Of a stretch of DNA of 64,000 nt, positions 22,512-35,049 are shown piece after piece. The translations under genes were made by a program, and so were the position numbers. Numbering within the stretch: position 1 is the stretch's first letter; each line of letters starts with the position of its first letter. Under the pieces are notes generated by a model. The model had not been told where the DNA came from and did no database searches. It saw nothing but the letters and a program-made list of their open reading frames with translations. The DNA lies in contig BQMF02000207.1 of NCBI GenBank assembly GCA_027922465.2, positions 558,001 through 622,000 on the forward strand, in the 5' to 3' direction. Source of the DNA: Turritopsis dohrnii (lineage: Eukaryota; Cnidaria; Hydrozoa; Anthoathecata; Oceaniidae).

Positions 22512-22547
22512 GAGTAGTAGTAGTAGTAGTAGGAGGAGGAGGAGGAG
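22512..22547. repeat. (AGT)n(AGG)n microsatellite
   Basis: Six AGT units pass directly into about five AGG units. Confidence 0.95.
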
Positions 22548-22965
22548 AAACCACGGGTATTTTAAATACTTTACTCCACCACGGGTGTCCTAAAGTCAAT
22601 AATTAGTGATATTAAACATTCATGATAAAGGTGAAAGATATATACAGTGTGTTTCAAAACATTGAGTTAAAAGGTATCTTCGCAGTTTTTGAAGGAAATA
22701 TCCAATTAATTTTTATAAATTTTGTATCGATGGAATCCTTTTCTTCTGGTCTTCCTCATGATGTATTCCTTATAAGAAAAATAAGTTTGTAAAAACTCAT
22801 TAATTTCTTAACAAGCAAGATCAAGACTAGCATTTTTTTTATATTTTATTTTAGGGCTTTTTTTATAAAGTATATTGTGTTCCCAATAAACGTTAATTTA
22901 TGTATGGAATAAGTTATGAATGAAGTCTTATGTGCGTACGTGAGTGAGTTTTCATCTTTTGTGAG

Positions 22966-23330
22966 TCTATTAGTCGATTCTCTGTCTGTCTCGGTATTAT
23001 CTCGTTATTATTATGATTATACGGTATTATCCATTATCTCGGTAACCAATAGGGGTAACTGACGTTTTGTGGGGTCCGCGATTCGAATGGGTGACGAAAA
23101 ATTTGGATCTAATTTTTTTGGGGGACGAGTCTGCGACGTCATCAAAACCTTTGAACGATGATACCTTCGTAACGGTTGGTCATAGCAAAACGATCCCATA
23201 CATTTTTTGATTGGTTTTTCGAGCTCTACAACATGGGTACACTTACCAATGCCAATTCCTTAATTTTATTTTTCGTGAACTAAACGCAATGCTGAACATG
23301 GGCGGCGAGCGACGCCGCCTTGGCGGCTAG
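22966..23330 (+). mobile_element. Helitron-like element, hairpin type A, opposite orientation
   Basis: A short copy reading TCTATTAGTCGATTCTCTG at the 5' side, the shared core in sense orientation (AACTGACGTTTTGTGGGGTC; ATCAAAACC; GATCCCATACATTTTTTGAT), and a 3' terminus GCCGCCTTGGCGGCTAG followed by T. This copy shows most clearly the hairpin plus CTAG end typical of Helitron 3' termini, although the hairpin lies closer to CTAG than usual. Confidence 0.6.
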
Positions 23331-23825
23331 TATAGAACAAATAAGCTACACGCGCCGCCGGAGAGTGTTGTAACAGCTGCATCTTTATTGAAGACAATGC
23401 AATGCTTGCGTATTCGGGAAATTCTCTCTTTTTGTTTTCTGTATTTGGTTATCTCTCTCCAAGTTACAATTAGGAAAAACTTTCTTGTCTCGTAAAGAAT
23501 ATTATGAAAAGTTATTATTGTATGATTGCATATATGTGAAAGTAGAAGAGATGCAAACGTAAAGAACTTTTGATGATCGGAACTTCAAAGAATCAAAGTA
23601 AAATTACATTTGCAAAAAAAAGCAAAAAAATGAAACAGTTGTAAGTTGTTATATTTTCTCATATACAGTGTGGCCGGAAAAAAACAGAACGATGCGAATA
23701 ACCGTTAGCAGATCTTGCAGGTTTACACGCCGATAAAAAAGTGTAAAATTGCTCAAATTGTTATAAAGATTTACATGGCTTGGAGTTTGAATCTTTATCT
23801 ACAGTTTCTTTATAAGAACAAATCA

Positions 23826-26185
23826 TGCAGGGTCCTGTAATACCAACTGACTCCGTCGCAACAACATCATCAGAAGAGTCTAATAACACTGAACGTAGTT
23901 TCACGAATGAAAACTCTTCAAGGAAAAGATAATTCTCATCCGCATCGTGATTTTGATATTGGAGAGGTACTCACTAGAAACAAATTTGGCATTTATAATG
24001 ACGAATTCCGAGTAAATCTTATCGAAAAGCATTTCTAGCCAGATCGCAATTTCGACTTTCCACGAAAACTGTTACATGGATGCAATAGATCTTTTAGTCT
24101 AAAATGGTTAGAGACATATCCTTTTCGTTTACAGTAAATGTGTTGATTCTGCTTTCTGCTTGACGTGTACTTTATTTACTGATGCTTATGAGAAACTCGT
24201 TTTCAAAGCTTCCTGGATTCAGTATGTCGCAAAAAACTGGAGAAAAAGATGAGAGAACAATGTAATACTTCGTTTCATCAGAATAAAATGCTACAGTTAG
24301 ACGATTTCAAGAAACGGTTCCAGACACAAGAAACTTCTTTACCAAGCCTTCTAGACAAAAGAAAAAATGAACGAATACAGCAGAATACAGAAGTTATGAA
24401 ATGGGTAATACAAGTAATTATTTTATGTGGTAAACAATGCCTTCCGCTTCGTGGCCATCGTGAAAAGATCGACAGTTCTGATGGAAACCCAGGAAATTTT
24501 ACTGCAATCTTAAAACTGCTCGGTGAAACGAATGAAACCCTCAAGCAGCATCTTTATTCTCCCATCGCACGAAATGCTACATATATTTCAGCGAAGATTC
24601 AACATGAGATTATCGATATCATTGCTTATGAAGTGCTTCAAAAAGATTTGATTGAAGAAATCAAGGAAGCCAAATTCTTTAAAATTTTTGCGGATGAAGT
24701 TGAAAGCCATCATGTTGAGCAGCTTCCTTTATGCATTCGATTTGTTGAATTCGGTTTGAAAATGACATAAGAGAAGAATTTTTGGGATTTGGGAAGTGTA
24801 CACGAGTTACCGGTGAAGCTATAGCAGATGAAATTCTTCGAATAATCGAGAAGACTGGCCTTGATATAAAAAATTCTGGTGGTCAAGGATACGACGGAGC
24901 CAGTAACATGTCTTCAGAGGCTGTAGGTGTTCAAGGGCGAATAAAAGCACTTTGTGAAAAAGCAGTTTACACTTACTGTTGTGGACATAACTTGAGCCTG
25001 GTGGTAGTGACAGCTTGCAAGCTTCCTATTGTAAGAAATGTGCTAGACGTAGCCGGAATGTTTGTTAAAGGTTCGAAGAAAATGAACTTACTAAAACGTG
25101 TACAACGTGTAATGCAGAATCCTCTTTATTACCTTAACCAAAAAGTCATTTGCGATATTTGTGTCACTCGTTGAGTTGAAAATCTAGATGGATACAACCA
25201 ATTTGTTCTGGTATAACCGTACATAGTCGAAGCTCTCGAAGTAATTGCAAACAAGCTCCACCTAGACAAGTATCCTAATTGGCGTGACTGGGATAACGAA
25301 TCAAGGAAAATAGAGAATAGAGAAAAGTGCTCTTGCCGGTATTGCAAATTTTGAATTTTGTATTGTTTGAGCCACAATAGTCAAGTCTTTGTCATTTCTA
25401 CGTGGTCCAACGAAAAAGATCCAAGGAAAATCTTTAGATTTGTACAATGTAGTTGGACAGGTCAAGCTAGCCCGAGATTTGATTTTCATTCGTGGAAATT
25501 TCCATTCCAGACTTTTTTTCGCGTTATTTTGGCTATGCAGAAAGAATTGCTGGTCTTATTGGTCTTTCCCCATCCATGCCAAGAATAGCAGGTCGTCAAA
25601 AACTCCGAGCAAATGCGGTATCAGAAGAAAACACCATTTAACTACTATCGATTAAACATGTGTCTTCCGTTTCTGGACCACCTTGTCAACGGTATCGATG
25701 TACGTTTTGATAAATACGGTCAAACTGTGATGTCCATGGCTGGGTTAGTTCCGCCAGTGGTAGCAGAACAAGACGTATCAATAGAAGAGATGATTAAAAT
25801 ATATAGCGATGACTTGCATAGCCCGATACATTGTGAAGAAGAAGTTTTTCGTTGGAAAAGAAGATGGAATGCATGCGAAAGTTCAAAACGACCTGACTCG
25901 ATTGCAAAGGCTTTGAAAGAGTGCGACAAGGATATGTATCCAAATATTCACACATTGTTGAAGATTGCTGCTACAGTAGCTGTCACTTCGTGTGAGTGTG
26001 AAAGATCTGGTGTTTTAAAGCGATTGAACACATACCTGCGTACGTCAACGAGACAAGCGAGAATGATTGGTGTTGCTTTTATGCATATAAATTATGATAA
26101 AGATATTGACATCAATCGTGTTTTAGACATTTTTACTCAAAAGCCTAGGGCAGTTGAATTTTGTAATATACTTTCTCCTCAGTAA
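23826..26185 (+). pseudogene. hAT transposase (TTF/ZMYM1-like), multiply broken
   Basis: From ATG 23826 (MQGPVIPTDSVATT) decayed frames give a TTF-type zinc-finger block (DSAFCLTCTLFTDAYEK), then 24249-24767 with KRFQTQETS and PLRGHREKIDSS...NFTAILKLL, typical of DUF4371-type hAT proteins. After a frameshift the catalytic region follows (IREEFLGFGKCTRVTGEAIA; SGGQGYDGASNMSS; YCCGHNLSLVV), with stops TGA and TAA after CVTR. The C-terminal dimerisation domain is intact at 25613-26185 (SCECERSGVLKRLNTYLRTS). At least three frameshifts and several stops: dead. Intact relatives are single proteins of about 700-800 residues that excise and insert their element. Confidence 0.85.
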
Positions 26186-26360
26186 AATTTTTATTCTTAG
26201 TTGTATATTTCTATATTTTTATTGATACTTTGCTTGTTTCTGAGATGTTTTAACTTATGTGTACTGTGAAGTATGTGTCTAATTAACTCCCTATGAAAAA
26301 AATTTTGAAATACGCCCGAATATTTAAGAAAACGCACCTGCCCGCAGTTGAACTCAGTTA

Positions 26361-26368
26361 CGCCACTG
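26361..26368. repeat. Putative right end of the hAT element (TAACTGAG...CGCCACTG)
   Basis: CAGTTACGCCACTG about 180 bp beyond the transposase stop is the complement of CAGTGGCGTAACTG, the usual hAT/ZMYM1-type terminus. No matching left end was found (the nearest candidate, CAGTGTGGCCGG at 23666, is weak), so the 5' end is probably lost or diverged. Confidence 0.55.
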
Positions 26369-26390
26369 ACCCCTAATTCATAAAGCATAG

Positions 26391-28369
26391 TAAAATAAAC
26401 TTAAACATAAATTTTAAACATATACATAATATAAATCACGGCAATAATCAGTGGTAATAATCACGTGACAATTGTCACGATTTTCCATTGTTTGTAAAAC
26501 TCTAGGTGATTCCATTCCGAAATAGGCATAAAATCTTGCCCCTTCTTTTTGGCAATAGCAGGTGATGTGGCTTACTTCAATCTTCAAGTTGCAAGTTTGG
26601 ATCTATTTCAGTTCTTTACCGTTGACATCAGGAACAAGTGCCACCAATTCTAAGAAAAAATCATGTAAACAAAGAGAAATGTGTAAATATAAAAATGTTA
26701 TGCAGAAAAAAGTTCTTGGAACATTTGGTTGCAGTTTTGTGGTCATAAGAGAACAGTGAATTCGCAATATTAAATGGTAGTGAAGATGTGATTTCTAATC
26801 CCTTAATTATATCAGTTAGGTAACGTTTCATCTCCAGGCAACTAAGAATAATTCCCTTATAATAAATAAACTTCAAGTAAGGAGATGTCTAAATGTAATT
26901 CTTTGCATTTGTAAATCTTTTCAATACTAGACCAAATTATTGGCCCCGCAGCGAGCGTAAACTTAGTAGTTTCACGAGGCGAATGTAACAAAATTTCGTG
27001 CAGAATTTCATCTGTTTAAGTTTAGATCTATTTGGTTCGCACATTCCAAGTTGGTCTTGAAATTCCGCCACAGCTCCACTATGCCACATAGTTACACTAC
27101 TCATTAAACTGTTTGTTGTATTGTAAAACCTTTTAACCATTGTTTCATATGAATAATTAATTGTTCTTTTAATTGGAAAAGTTATCCCAAAGAAAGTTTA
27201 GCTCACTTTTAATGTAAGTGAAAAAGCGTGAAGACCATCCGTCAATGAGTTTTCAAATCTGATCTCCCATTTCAAAATGCTCATGCTCCCAATTCTTCTT
27301 GTTTTTATTGTGTTTATACAGTGTTGACAAAAGTTTAAATGTATATATTTGTTACTGTGCATAGTTACGAAAACATTCATCTGAATTTTTTTATCTCCCT
27401 TCACGCTTGTTCTCTTCAAAACAATAGAAATGACGTCATAAAGGATTGCTTGTTCTTTAATCGACCGATTGGCCGATTAAATAGCTTTTCAATGATCGAG
27501 TTTGTCTTGAAGTTCAATTCAAGTCATCAACCGGATCGGTTCCAATCATTTTGAGGCGCACTGTAGGCCATTAAGATTCTTCACGGTCCACTTCTTCACG
27601 TATTTTTTTGAAAACCGGCAAAACAATAGACTACGTGAAAATATTGCGTAATATTTGCACAGGGTCTATTGTTTTGCGAACCGATCCGGTCCGGTCCGCG
27701 GATAATTATCCGAAGTGGATATTCACCTTTAAGTCATTGCTTATCACGACAGCCTTCTTTATTACGGACACACAAAGTAAACAAAGATTCTTGTCACAAT
27801 ACACATTCACTCTTACCAAGTTCACCAGGTATAACTGAATAAAATGTTTTATGAAACAGAGTAATAAAAAACACATGGAGAAAAGGACCGTGAAGAATCT
27901 TAATGGCCTACAAATGATTGGAACCAGAAAAAGTTATCTCAAAGTTATTTTTCGAAATATAACGAAACTTATATGAGGAGAAAACCCTTGAAAAAATCTT
28001 TCCAACGTCGTATTTTTCCTTCATGAAGTAGAAAAGGATAAAAAATAATCGAAGAAAGAAAATACGAAACCGATCGTTAAATTTTTAAAAGGCAATGTGG
28101 CCCAATGCGTGTGAAGAAGCAATCACTATTTAGCATCCAGTTAGTTTTAGCTGACTAATATGACTAATATAACTTGTGCAAAACAATAAACAAATGGTTA
28201 ACATCATAACATAAAGACACGCAGTAACGGAATGGTGCAGATAAGACGTGATTGCACAGACAAAAGGTCTAACTTCACTAGCCTTTCATCGGAACCGGAC
28301 GAAAAAAAAATCATCGGCCTATTTTAATATTTAGCGCCATAACAGTCGCTGAGTAATAACTTTAAACGT
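26391..28369. other. No gene recognised; repeat B copy 2 and an inverted repeat
   Basis: Short open frames only. At 26941-26988 CCCCGCAGCGAGCGTAAACT followed by AGTAGTTTCACGAGGCGAAT is the inverted second copy of repeat family B. The inverted repeat at 27538-27932 is listed separately. Remaining sequence unexplained. Confidence 0.5.
27538..27932. repeat. 395-bp foldback element
   Basis: GGTTCCAATCATTTTGAGG and GTAGGCCATTAAGATTCTTC-ACGGTCC on the left are matched in inverted order by GGACCGTGAAGAATCTTAAT-GGCCTAC and AAATGATTGGAACC on the right (27885-27932). The 27-bp inner arm is perfect. Left and inner sequences also carry GGATCGGTTCC and GATCCGGTCCGGTCC. Non-coding, probably a MITE. Confidence 0.75.
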
Positions 28370-28781
28370 AATGACAGAATTTGTATAGCAAGTGAAAACA
28401 TTCGCATCTGTGGAACCATTTCAGTTCAAATCTCCTCTGGCTATTTCAAAACACAACAGCAAATAACCTTTTATTCTTCATTTATCCAGCATACTTACTG
28501 TGTTCTAACTAAAAAGATATATATTATTTTAACTTTGGATTAACTTCAAACAAAACAGGATACCTTTCAAAACCAATTCACACCATCTTGTTAGTAAACA
28601 ACATTGATCATCTTCTGCAGCCATTTTCAAACACTTTTAAAGTCTTTACTTTCTATATTTCATACCTGTAAACAAAATAATAGCACTTCTCAGCACACTT
28701 TTCTACTGTAAACATATACTTGAAACAGTTTCTTCTGCTATTTGTTTTCGACTACCATTTTTATACATTGGAAGACATATG
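28370..28781 (-). mobile_element. Helitron-like element, interior part of an older copy
   Basis: This aligns with 30540-30910 and 33450-33790 inside the two large Helitron-like copies (AATGACAGAATTTGTATA; TCAAAACACAACAG; TTTACTTTCTATATTTCATACC-TG; TTTTTATACA). It is cut at 28781 by the TIR element described next and appears to resume after 35050. This copy is therefore the oldest layer at the locus. Confidence 0.6.
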
Positions 28782-29130
28782 TACTGTCAGTAAAAGTTGC
28801 AATGGTCAGAAAATGTCGCAAAATTGCCAGTAAGTGTTGCAATTCAACAGTTAGTGTCGCAAAATCGCCAGTAAGTGTCGCAACTAAGATTTTCATTCGT
28901 TTTAATTTTTTTAATAATAAATGTCGTAATGTTTTTCAAAATCAACAGCAAATGTCGCAAACTTACACAAAGTGATTTTGATCATATAATGTGGAGGGTA
29001 TGGAAAGGAAAGACCTGTTCCTTAAATCAATCGTTAGGACTCACTTTGGGAAATCTTAAAGCATAGAGTAACTAGTAGTATTAGCGAAAAAAGTAAAAGA
29101 AACTTGCTAAGTGAAACATAATATATAAAA

Positions 29131-29345
29131 CTAGTAACCCGGGTAAAACACTTTTACCACATCTTACTTCGAAAAGGATATATGCAAATCCCATGTCAAA
29201 AAAAAGTGACAAAAAATATAATCAAGGTGTAACGAAAAATTAAATCATGGAATCGTAAGTGGAAAGTGTATCCATGCCGTAGAGCTCGAAAAACTGAGCA
29301 AAAAAATGTATGGGGTCGTTTTGCTACGACCAACGTTTGAAGGGA
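29131..29345 (-). mobile_element. Helitron-like fragment, hairpin type B
   Basis: CTAGTAACCCGGGTAAAACA then CTTTTACC gives the type B 3' hairpin, followed by the core (GTAGAGCTCGAAAAACTGA; GTATGGGGTCGTTTTGCTAC). It stops at about 29345; 29346-29611 is unassigned sequence. Confidence 0.6.
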
Positions 29346-29611
29346 AATAACTTTCAAAAGAAAAAATACTGGTCAATGCGGTTTTTTGTAGTTTCTTCTC
29401 CTGTATGTGCTCTGCTCTTTTCCATTTTATTTGATACCTGGGAAATTTTAGATGTCTTTAAAATTCCAATTTGCCTCTAACCCCTTCAGGATTCCATCAA
29501 TATCACATATTTGATGCATTTTCTACTTTTTCCCAACATTGCGTCCAAATGTAAACAAACATTAAAGAAGTTCCATGACCATGCTTTACTATAAAAGCCT
29601 GGAAACGATTA

Positions 29612-31873
29612 TCTCAGTCCAGGCGGTGTCGCTCGCCACCCATGTTCAGCATGCGTTGTGTCGCAGAATTTAAGTCGTGAAAAGTTTTTACAGACATTAA
29701 GTTTTTAATTCATTTCTTACGTTCAAAAGATTTAAAACAGAAACAAATAGCAACATGGCTCATAATATATATTTATACGCAGAAGAGAATATATAAGAAG
29801 AGAGAAGAGCAATATATAACACAGAACCGTTTACCCAGACATACAAAACCAAACATTGAATAACATTACAAAAATGATACCTTCCAACTTTTTCTTTTGT
29901 TCCAAAGTTACTACTGGACTGCAACCATTAATGAATTTTTGAAATGACATAGTCTGTTCTTTCCAAAACCATCAACGTCATGTTGAAAACCATGAGTTTC
30001 ATTTCTTTATGCTTTTTTATTATTGCCTAAAAGATTAATATTTCAATTGTAATACCGAAAACCTAATCATGCTATAAGAATATTGAAATAAACAACAACA
30101 AAAAAAAAAAGAAGAAAATAATGAAATTCAAGTCCGCTTTTATCCTAAAAACAATAACTAAGAACAAAAATTTACAAATAAAATCATAATGCCAAACTTA
30201 TATATATACCCAGGTATGCAAATGATTACCATAGCACAAAATAATGCATAAACATGATAAAATATAAACTTAAGAAAAACCCACCCAATAACGTTTCTTT
30301 TTTGTAGGACAGTTTCATTGCACAGTAATAACTAATGAACTTCTTAAATACATAATCCATTCTTCTCTTAACTAACCCTCTCAACATCATAATTTAACCC
30401 ACCATGTGCTTCATTTGTATTTAAAAAACATACAAAAAACCTATGATCATACTGTGACGAAATCGAAAGAAAAACAAAACAAACTAAAAGAAACTTTGAA
30501 AATATATTTACCTTAAGAATAATAATTAAAAACACAAACGTAATGACAGAATTTGTATAACCAAAGAATTTTTAACATATGAAAACATTCACGTATGTGG
30601 AGCTATTTTTTACTTCAGTTCAAAGCTCCTCCTCTGGCTAATTCAAAACACAACAGTAAACATCCCTCTTATCCTTTACTTATCCACATACTGTGTTTTA
30701 ACTAAATAGATACTATTCTAACTTTGGTTTATATTTCAATACCAATTCACATCATCATGTTAATAAACAATATTGATCATGTTCTGTAGCCATTATCAAA
30801 CACTTCTAAACTCTTTACTTTCTATATTTCATACCTGTTAACAAATTAATAACACTCGATTTACTTCCCAGCATACCTTCCTGAAATTCCACTATCATTT
30901 TTATACACTGAAATGCATAAATAAAGAAAAAGATTTCGATGCATAACAGTGACAGATAGTGGCGGCAAGCTCTCCTTGCATGTTGTTTTCTAAACTTCAT
31001 AACTGTGGAGTCATTTTGAAATGAATAAAATAAAGAACAGCCAGTTCGTTACCAAAACAAATCAGTAACTGCGCTCGTAGGGCATGCATCTTTTTGATCG
31101 TTTTAACTCTGTTTTTACTATCTTTTAACGCTGTATTCATTAAATGCGTTTGACTCATTTACTTACGTATATTACTTTGTATCTTTTCCAAACGTTTTCC
31201 CACCGAAAAGAAGTAAAACCATTTTCACCAATGTAAATAGACATCATCCTTTCTGCAGCCATTTTTAAATAACTTCACTTCAACTACACTACTTCACTGC
31301 TGCACTCTCATAACTATTTCATAACTATAAAAAGAAATACGTAAAATCAGCACACGTTTCTATCGCAAAAATCATAGAGACTTTCTTTCACTCGCTCTTC
31401 GTTTGGTTTTCCTCTGAAAAAACCTATTATATAAAAAACAAACATCTGTTCAAAAACTCACTTATTCACTCACTTATACATGTTCTTCTATTAATCTAAA
31501 ATACAATAACAGTAAAAGTTTAGCAATAAACACGGTTATAAAACGTTTTATAATAATAACAATACCTTCGTATATACAAAGCTGTTTCTTCGTCAAAATC
31601 ACAACCGATAATGAAAATCTGTTATTAACGACCAAACTTTTTGGAATTTGTCAGCCAATCAAATGAGCGCATTTTAAGAGTTTTCCTTTATTAGCCAATG
31701 AAAACGATCAGCGGCGGGGCTTCCCCATATACTAATCGTAAAAAAACGCTATCACCTCTGCGTGGTTTTACGACGAAAAGGGAAAAAATAAGAAGGTTTT
31801 GACCGTGAAAAAAAGCTAAATATATCACTCTCTAAAATAAAAGTGTGACACACGTCCGCGTATTAGGATAAAG
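29612..31873 (-). mobile_element. Large Helitron-like element, first of a near-duplicate pair
   Basis: The 3' side reads CCAGGCGGTGTCGCTCGCCACCCATGTTCAGC (split here at CTCGCC; a worn type A end). The 2.2-kb interior matches 32440-34720 almost throughout (GAAACAAATAGCAACATGG; TACTGGACTGCAACCATTAA; CAAACGTTTTCCCACCGAAA). The 5' end is the block with AAAATAAAAGTGTGACACAC and TATTAGGATAAAGA at 31873. No helicase/Rep frame is present. It abuts the next element directly. Confidence 0.6.
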
Positions 31874-32439
31874 ACTAGTATCCCGGGTAAAATTCTTTAC
31901 CGACTTTAACTTCGAAAGAGATGTGTGAAATACGCCTTTCCCGTGTGTGAACCCCGTGACGGAAAATTAAATGACACAACTACGATTGGAAAGTGTACCC
32001 ATGTTGTAGAGCTCGAAAAACTGATCAAAAAAATGTATGGGATCATTTCGCTACGATCAACCGTTGCAGAGATATCGTAGATCAAAGATTTTGATGACGT
32101 CATAGACGCAGTACCAAATAACATTTAGGCCCAAATGTTGCGTCACCCCGTCATCCGTATCGCGCACCCTTAAAAACGTCAGTTATCCCTATTGGTTCTT
32201 GAGATATTTCCCTAAAAATGTCGCGTTCGATTAGGGATGCAATGTAATGGTTCCCCGTGATTTTAAAAAAACTGACGTCAAATGATGCCACGTGCTTTTG
32301 GAATGATCGTGAAAAAAGTGTCTCTCGCATCTACGTGGCCTTACGCGCACATAAGAGGACGATGACCGTAAATTAAAACTAAATATATCACTCTCTAAAA
32401 TAAAAGTGTGACACACAATCGCGAATTAATATAATAAGA
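31874..32439 (-). mobile_element. Helitron-like element, type B, complete 566-bp copy
   Basis: Plus-strand CTAGTATCCCGGGTAAAATTC with TTTACCG is the 3' hairpin. The full core follows, and the 5' end is the complement of TCTTATTATATTAATTCGCG. It sits exactly between two large type A copies with no spacer on either side. Confidence 0.65.
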
Positions 32440-34720
32440 CTAGCCGCCAAGGCGGCGTCGCTCGCCACCTATGTTCAGTATGCGCTCTGTCGCAGAATTT
32501 CACTTCTATAAAATTTTTTTACAGGCATTAATTTGTTATTACATTCAGAAGATTAAAAACAGAAACAAATAGCAACATGGGTCAGAATATATATTTATAT
32601 GCAGAAAAGAAGTAACTTTAATGTAAAAAAAATGGCAATATATAACACAGAACAGTTTACCCAGACATACGTAACCAAAAATTACAAAATGTTAATTCAA
32701 AACAAATTGATACCTTCCAACTTTTTCTTTTGTTCCAAAGTTACTACTGGACTGCAACCATTAATGAATTTTTGAAATGATATATAGTCTGTTCTTCCCA
32801 AAACCATCAACGTCATGATTAAAACCATGAGTTTCATTTCTTTATGCTTTTTTTATTATTACCTAAAAGAATAATATTTCAATTGTAATACCGAAAACCT
32901 AATCATGCTATAAGAATATTGAAATAAACAACAACAACAACAACAACAAAAAAATTAAATTCAAGTACGCATTTATCCTAAAAACAATAACTAAGAACAA
33001 AAATTTACCCAGAAGATAAAGTCACAAATAAAATCATAATGCCAAAGTTATATACCCAGGCATAGTACGTAAACGATTACCATAGCACAAAATAATGCAT
33101 AAACATGATAAAATATAAATTTAAGAAAAATCCAACCAATAACGCTTATTTTTTATAGGACAGTTTCATGCACAGTAATAATTAATGATCTTCTTAAATA
33201 CATAATCCATTCTTCTCTTTATAGCCACACATATTAAAAAAAACATAATCATACTTCTCTTCTTCTCTTAACTAACCCTCTCAACATTATAATTTAATCC
33301 ATCATGTGCTTCATTTCTATTTTAACAGATGAAAATATTCAAAAAACATATACAAAAAACATAATCATACTATGACGAAATCGATAGAAAAACAAAACAA
33401 ACTAAAAGAAACTTTGAAAATATATTTACCTTAAAAATAATAATTAAAAACACAGACGTTATGACAGAATTAGTATAGCAAAAGAATTTTTAACATATAA
33501 AAACATTGACATATGTGGAGCCATTTTTTACTTCAGTTCAAAGCTCCTCTCTGGAAAATTCAAAACACAACAGTAAACATCCCCTTTATCCTTTATTTAT
33601 CCACTAATACTAACTGTGTTTTAACTAAATAGATACTATTTTAACTTTGGTTTACCTTTCAATACCAATTCACATCATCATGTTAGTAAACAATAAGTAA
33701 GTAAATAAGTACAAATTAACAAATTAATTACACTCGATTTACTTCCCAGCATACTTTCCTGAAATTCCACTACCATTTTTATACACTGAAAGGCATATAA
33801 AGAAAAAGACAGACAGTGGCTTCAAGCTCTCCTTTCATGTTGTTTTCTAAACTTCATAACTTTGGAGCCATTTTGAAATAAATAAATAAAAGAACAGCCA
33901 GTTCGTTACAAAAACAAAACTGCTCGTAGGGGCATGCAACTTTTTGATCGTTTTAACTCTGTTTTTACTATCTCTTAACGCTGTATTTATTAAATGCGTT
34001 TGACTCATGTACTTACGTATATTACTTTGTATCTTTCCCAAACGTTTTCCCACCGAAAAGAAGTAAAACCATTTTCACAAATGTAAATAAACATCATCCT
34101 TTCTGCAGCTATTTTTAAACAACTTCAACTTCATCTACACTACTTTACTGCTGCACTCCCATAACAATTTGATAACTATAAAAAGAAATACGTAAAATCA
34201 GCACACGTTTCTATCGTAAAAATAGATTTTCTTCCACTTGTTCTTCGTTTGGTTTTCCTCTGAAAAAACCCATTATATAAAAAACAAACAACTGTTTAAA
34301 AACTTACTTACTCATGTGCCACCTGTACTTCTATTAATCTAAAATACAATAACAGTAAAAGTTTAGCAATAAACACAATATTAAAACGTTTTATAATAAC
34401 AATATTTTCGCATGTATACAAACCTGTGTTTCTTCGTGAAATTCACAACGAAGAAATGAAAATCCGTTATTAACGAACTAATTTTTAGGAAATTGTCAGC
34501 CAATCAAAACAGCGCATTTTAAGAGTTTTCCTTTATTAGCCAATGAAAACGATCGGCGGCGGGATTTCCCCATATACTAATCGTAAAAAAACGCTCTCGC
34601 TCTGCGTGGTTTTACGACGAAAAGGGAAAAAATAAGAAGGTTTTGACCGTGAAAAAAAAGGAAATATATCACTCTCTAAAATAAAAGTGTGACACACAAT
34701 CGCGGATTATTATAATAAGA
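32440..34720 (-). mobile_element. Large Helitron-like element, second of the pair
   Basis: A clean type A 3' end (CTAGCCGCCAAGGCGGCGTC), a 2.2-kb interior matching the copy at 29612, and a 5' end TCTTATTATAATAATCCGCG on the minus strand. The next plus-strand base is T. Differences from its partner are scattered point changes and short indels, for example the duplicated stretch around 33225-33250 and a missing segment near 33690. Confidence 0.65.
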
Positions 34721-35049
34721 TTATAGCTGTCTCATTTTTATATTTTGCAATCTCTGTGACGTGTCGTGTAGATCCATCAGCCCACTGTGCGATGAGTAGT
34801 ACCACATCTTGATCAGAATAATCAGTGTCGAATTCAAAACAAGGATGGAGAAAATATTGGTTAGAAATCGAAATTATAAAGTTGGGACATTTACTGTTGA
34901 TTTTTATTTTTTTTGCGACATTTACTATTGCGACACTTACTGGCGATTTTGCGACACTTACTGTTGAATTGCGACACTTACTGGCAATTTTGCGACATTT
35001 ACTGGCGTTTTTTAACATTTACTGGCGATTGCGACATTAACTGGCAGTA

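Larger units (their letters stand above)
28782..35049. mobile_element. TIR element with CAGTAAGTGTCGC arrays, filled by Helitron-like insertions
   Basis: Left TACTGTCAGTAAAAGTTGC and right (inverted) TACTGCCAGTTAATGTCGC define the ends, with TA on both sides. Each arm is an array of units (CGCCAGTAAGTGTCGCAAAA; TTCAACAGTAAGTGTCGC) over about 150-200 bp, in mirror orientation. Removing the Helitron-like block at 29131-34720 leaves about 0.67 kb. A coding-looking scrap on the minus strand (34730-34850: YSDQDVVLLIAQWADGS, THVTEIAKY-like) lies inside the right arm; I do not recognise it. Confidence 0.65.

Noticed and set aside
22641..22660. Mariner-type end TACAGTGTGTTTC
   Set aside because: Resembles the ends at 57336/58259 but no partner end was found nearby, so an element cannot be delimited.
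23665..23690. Left TIR of the hAT element
   Set aside because: CAGTGTGGCCGG only loosely resembles CAGTGGCG of the right end; not enough to pair them.
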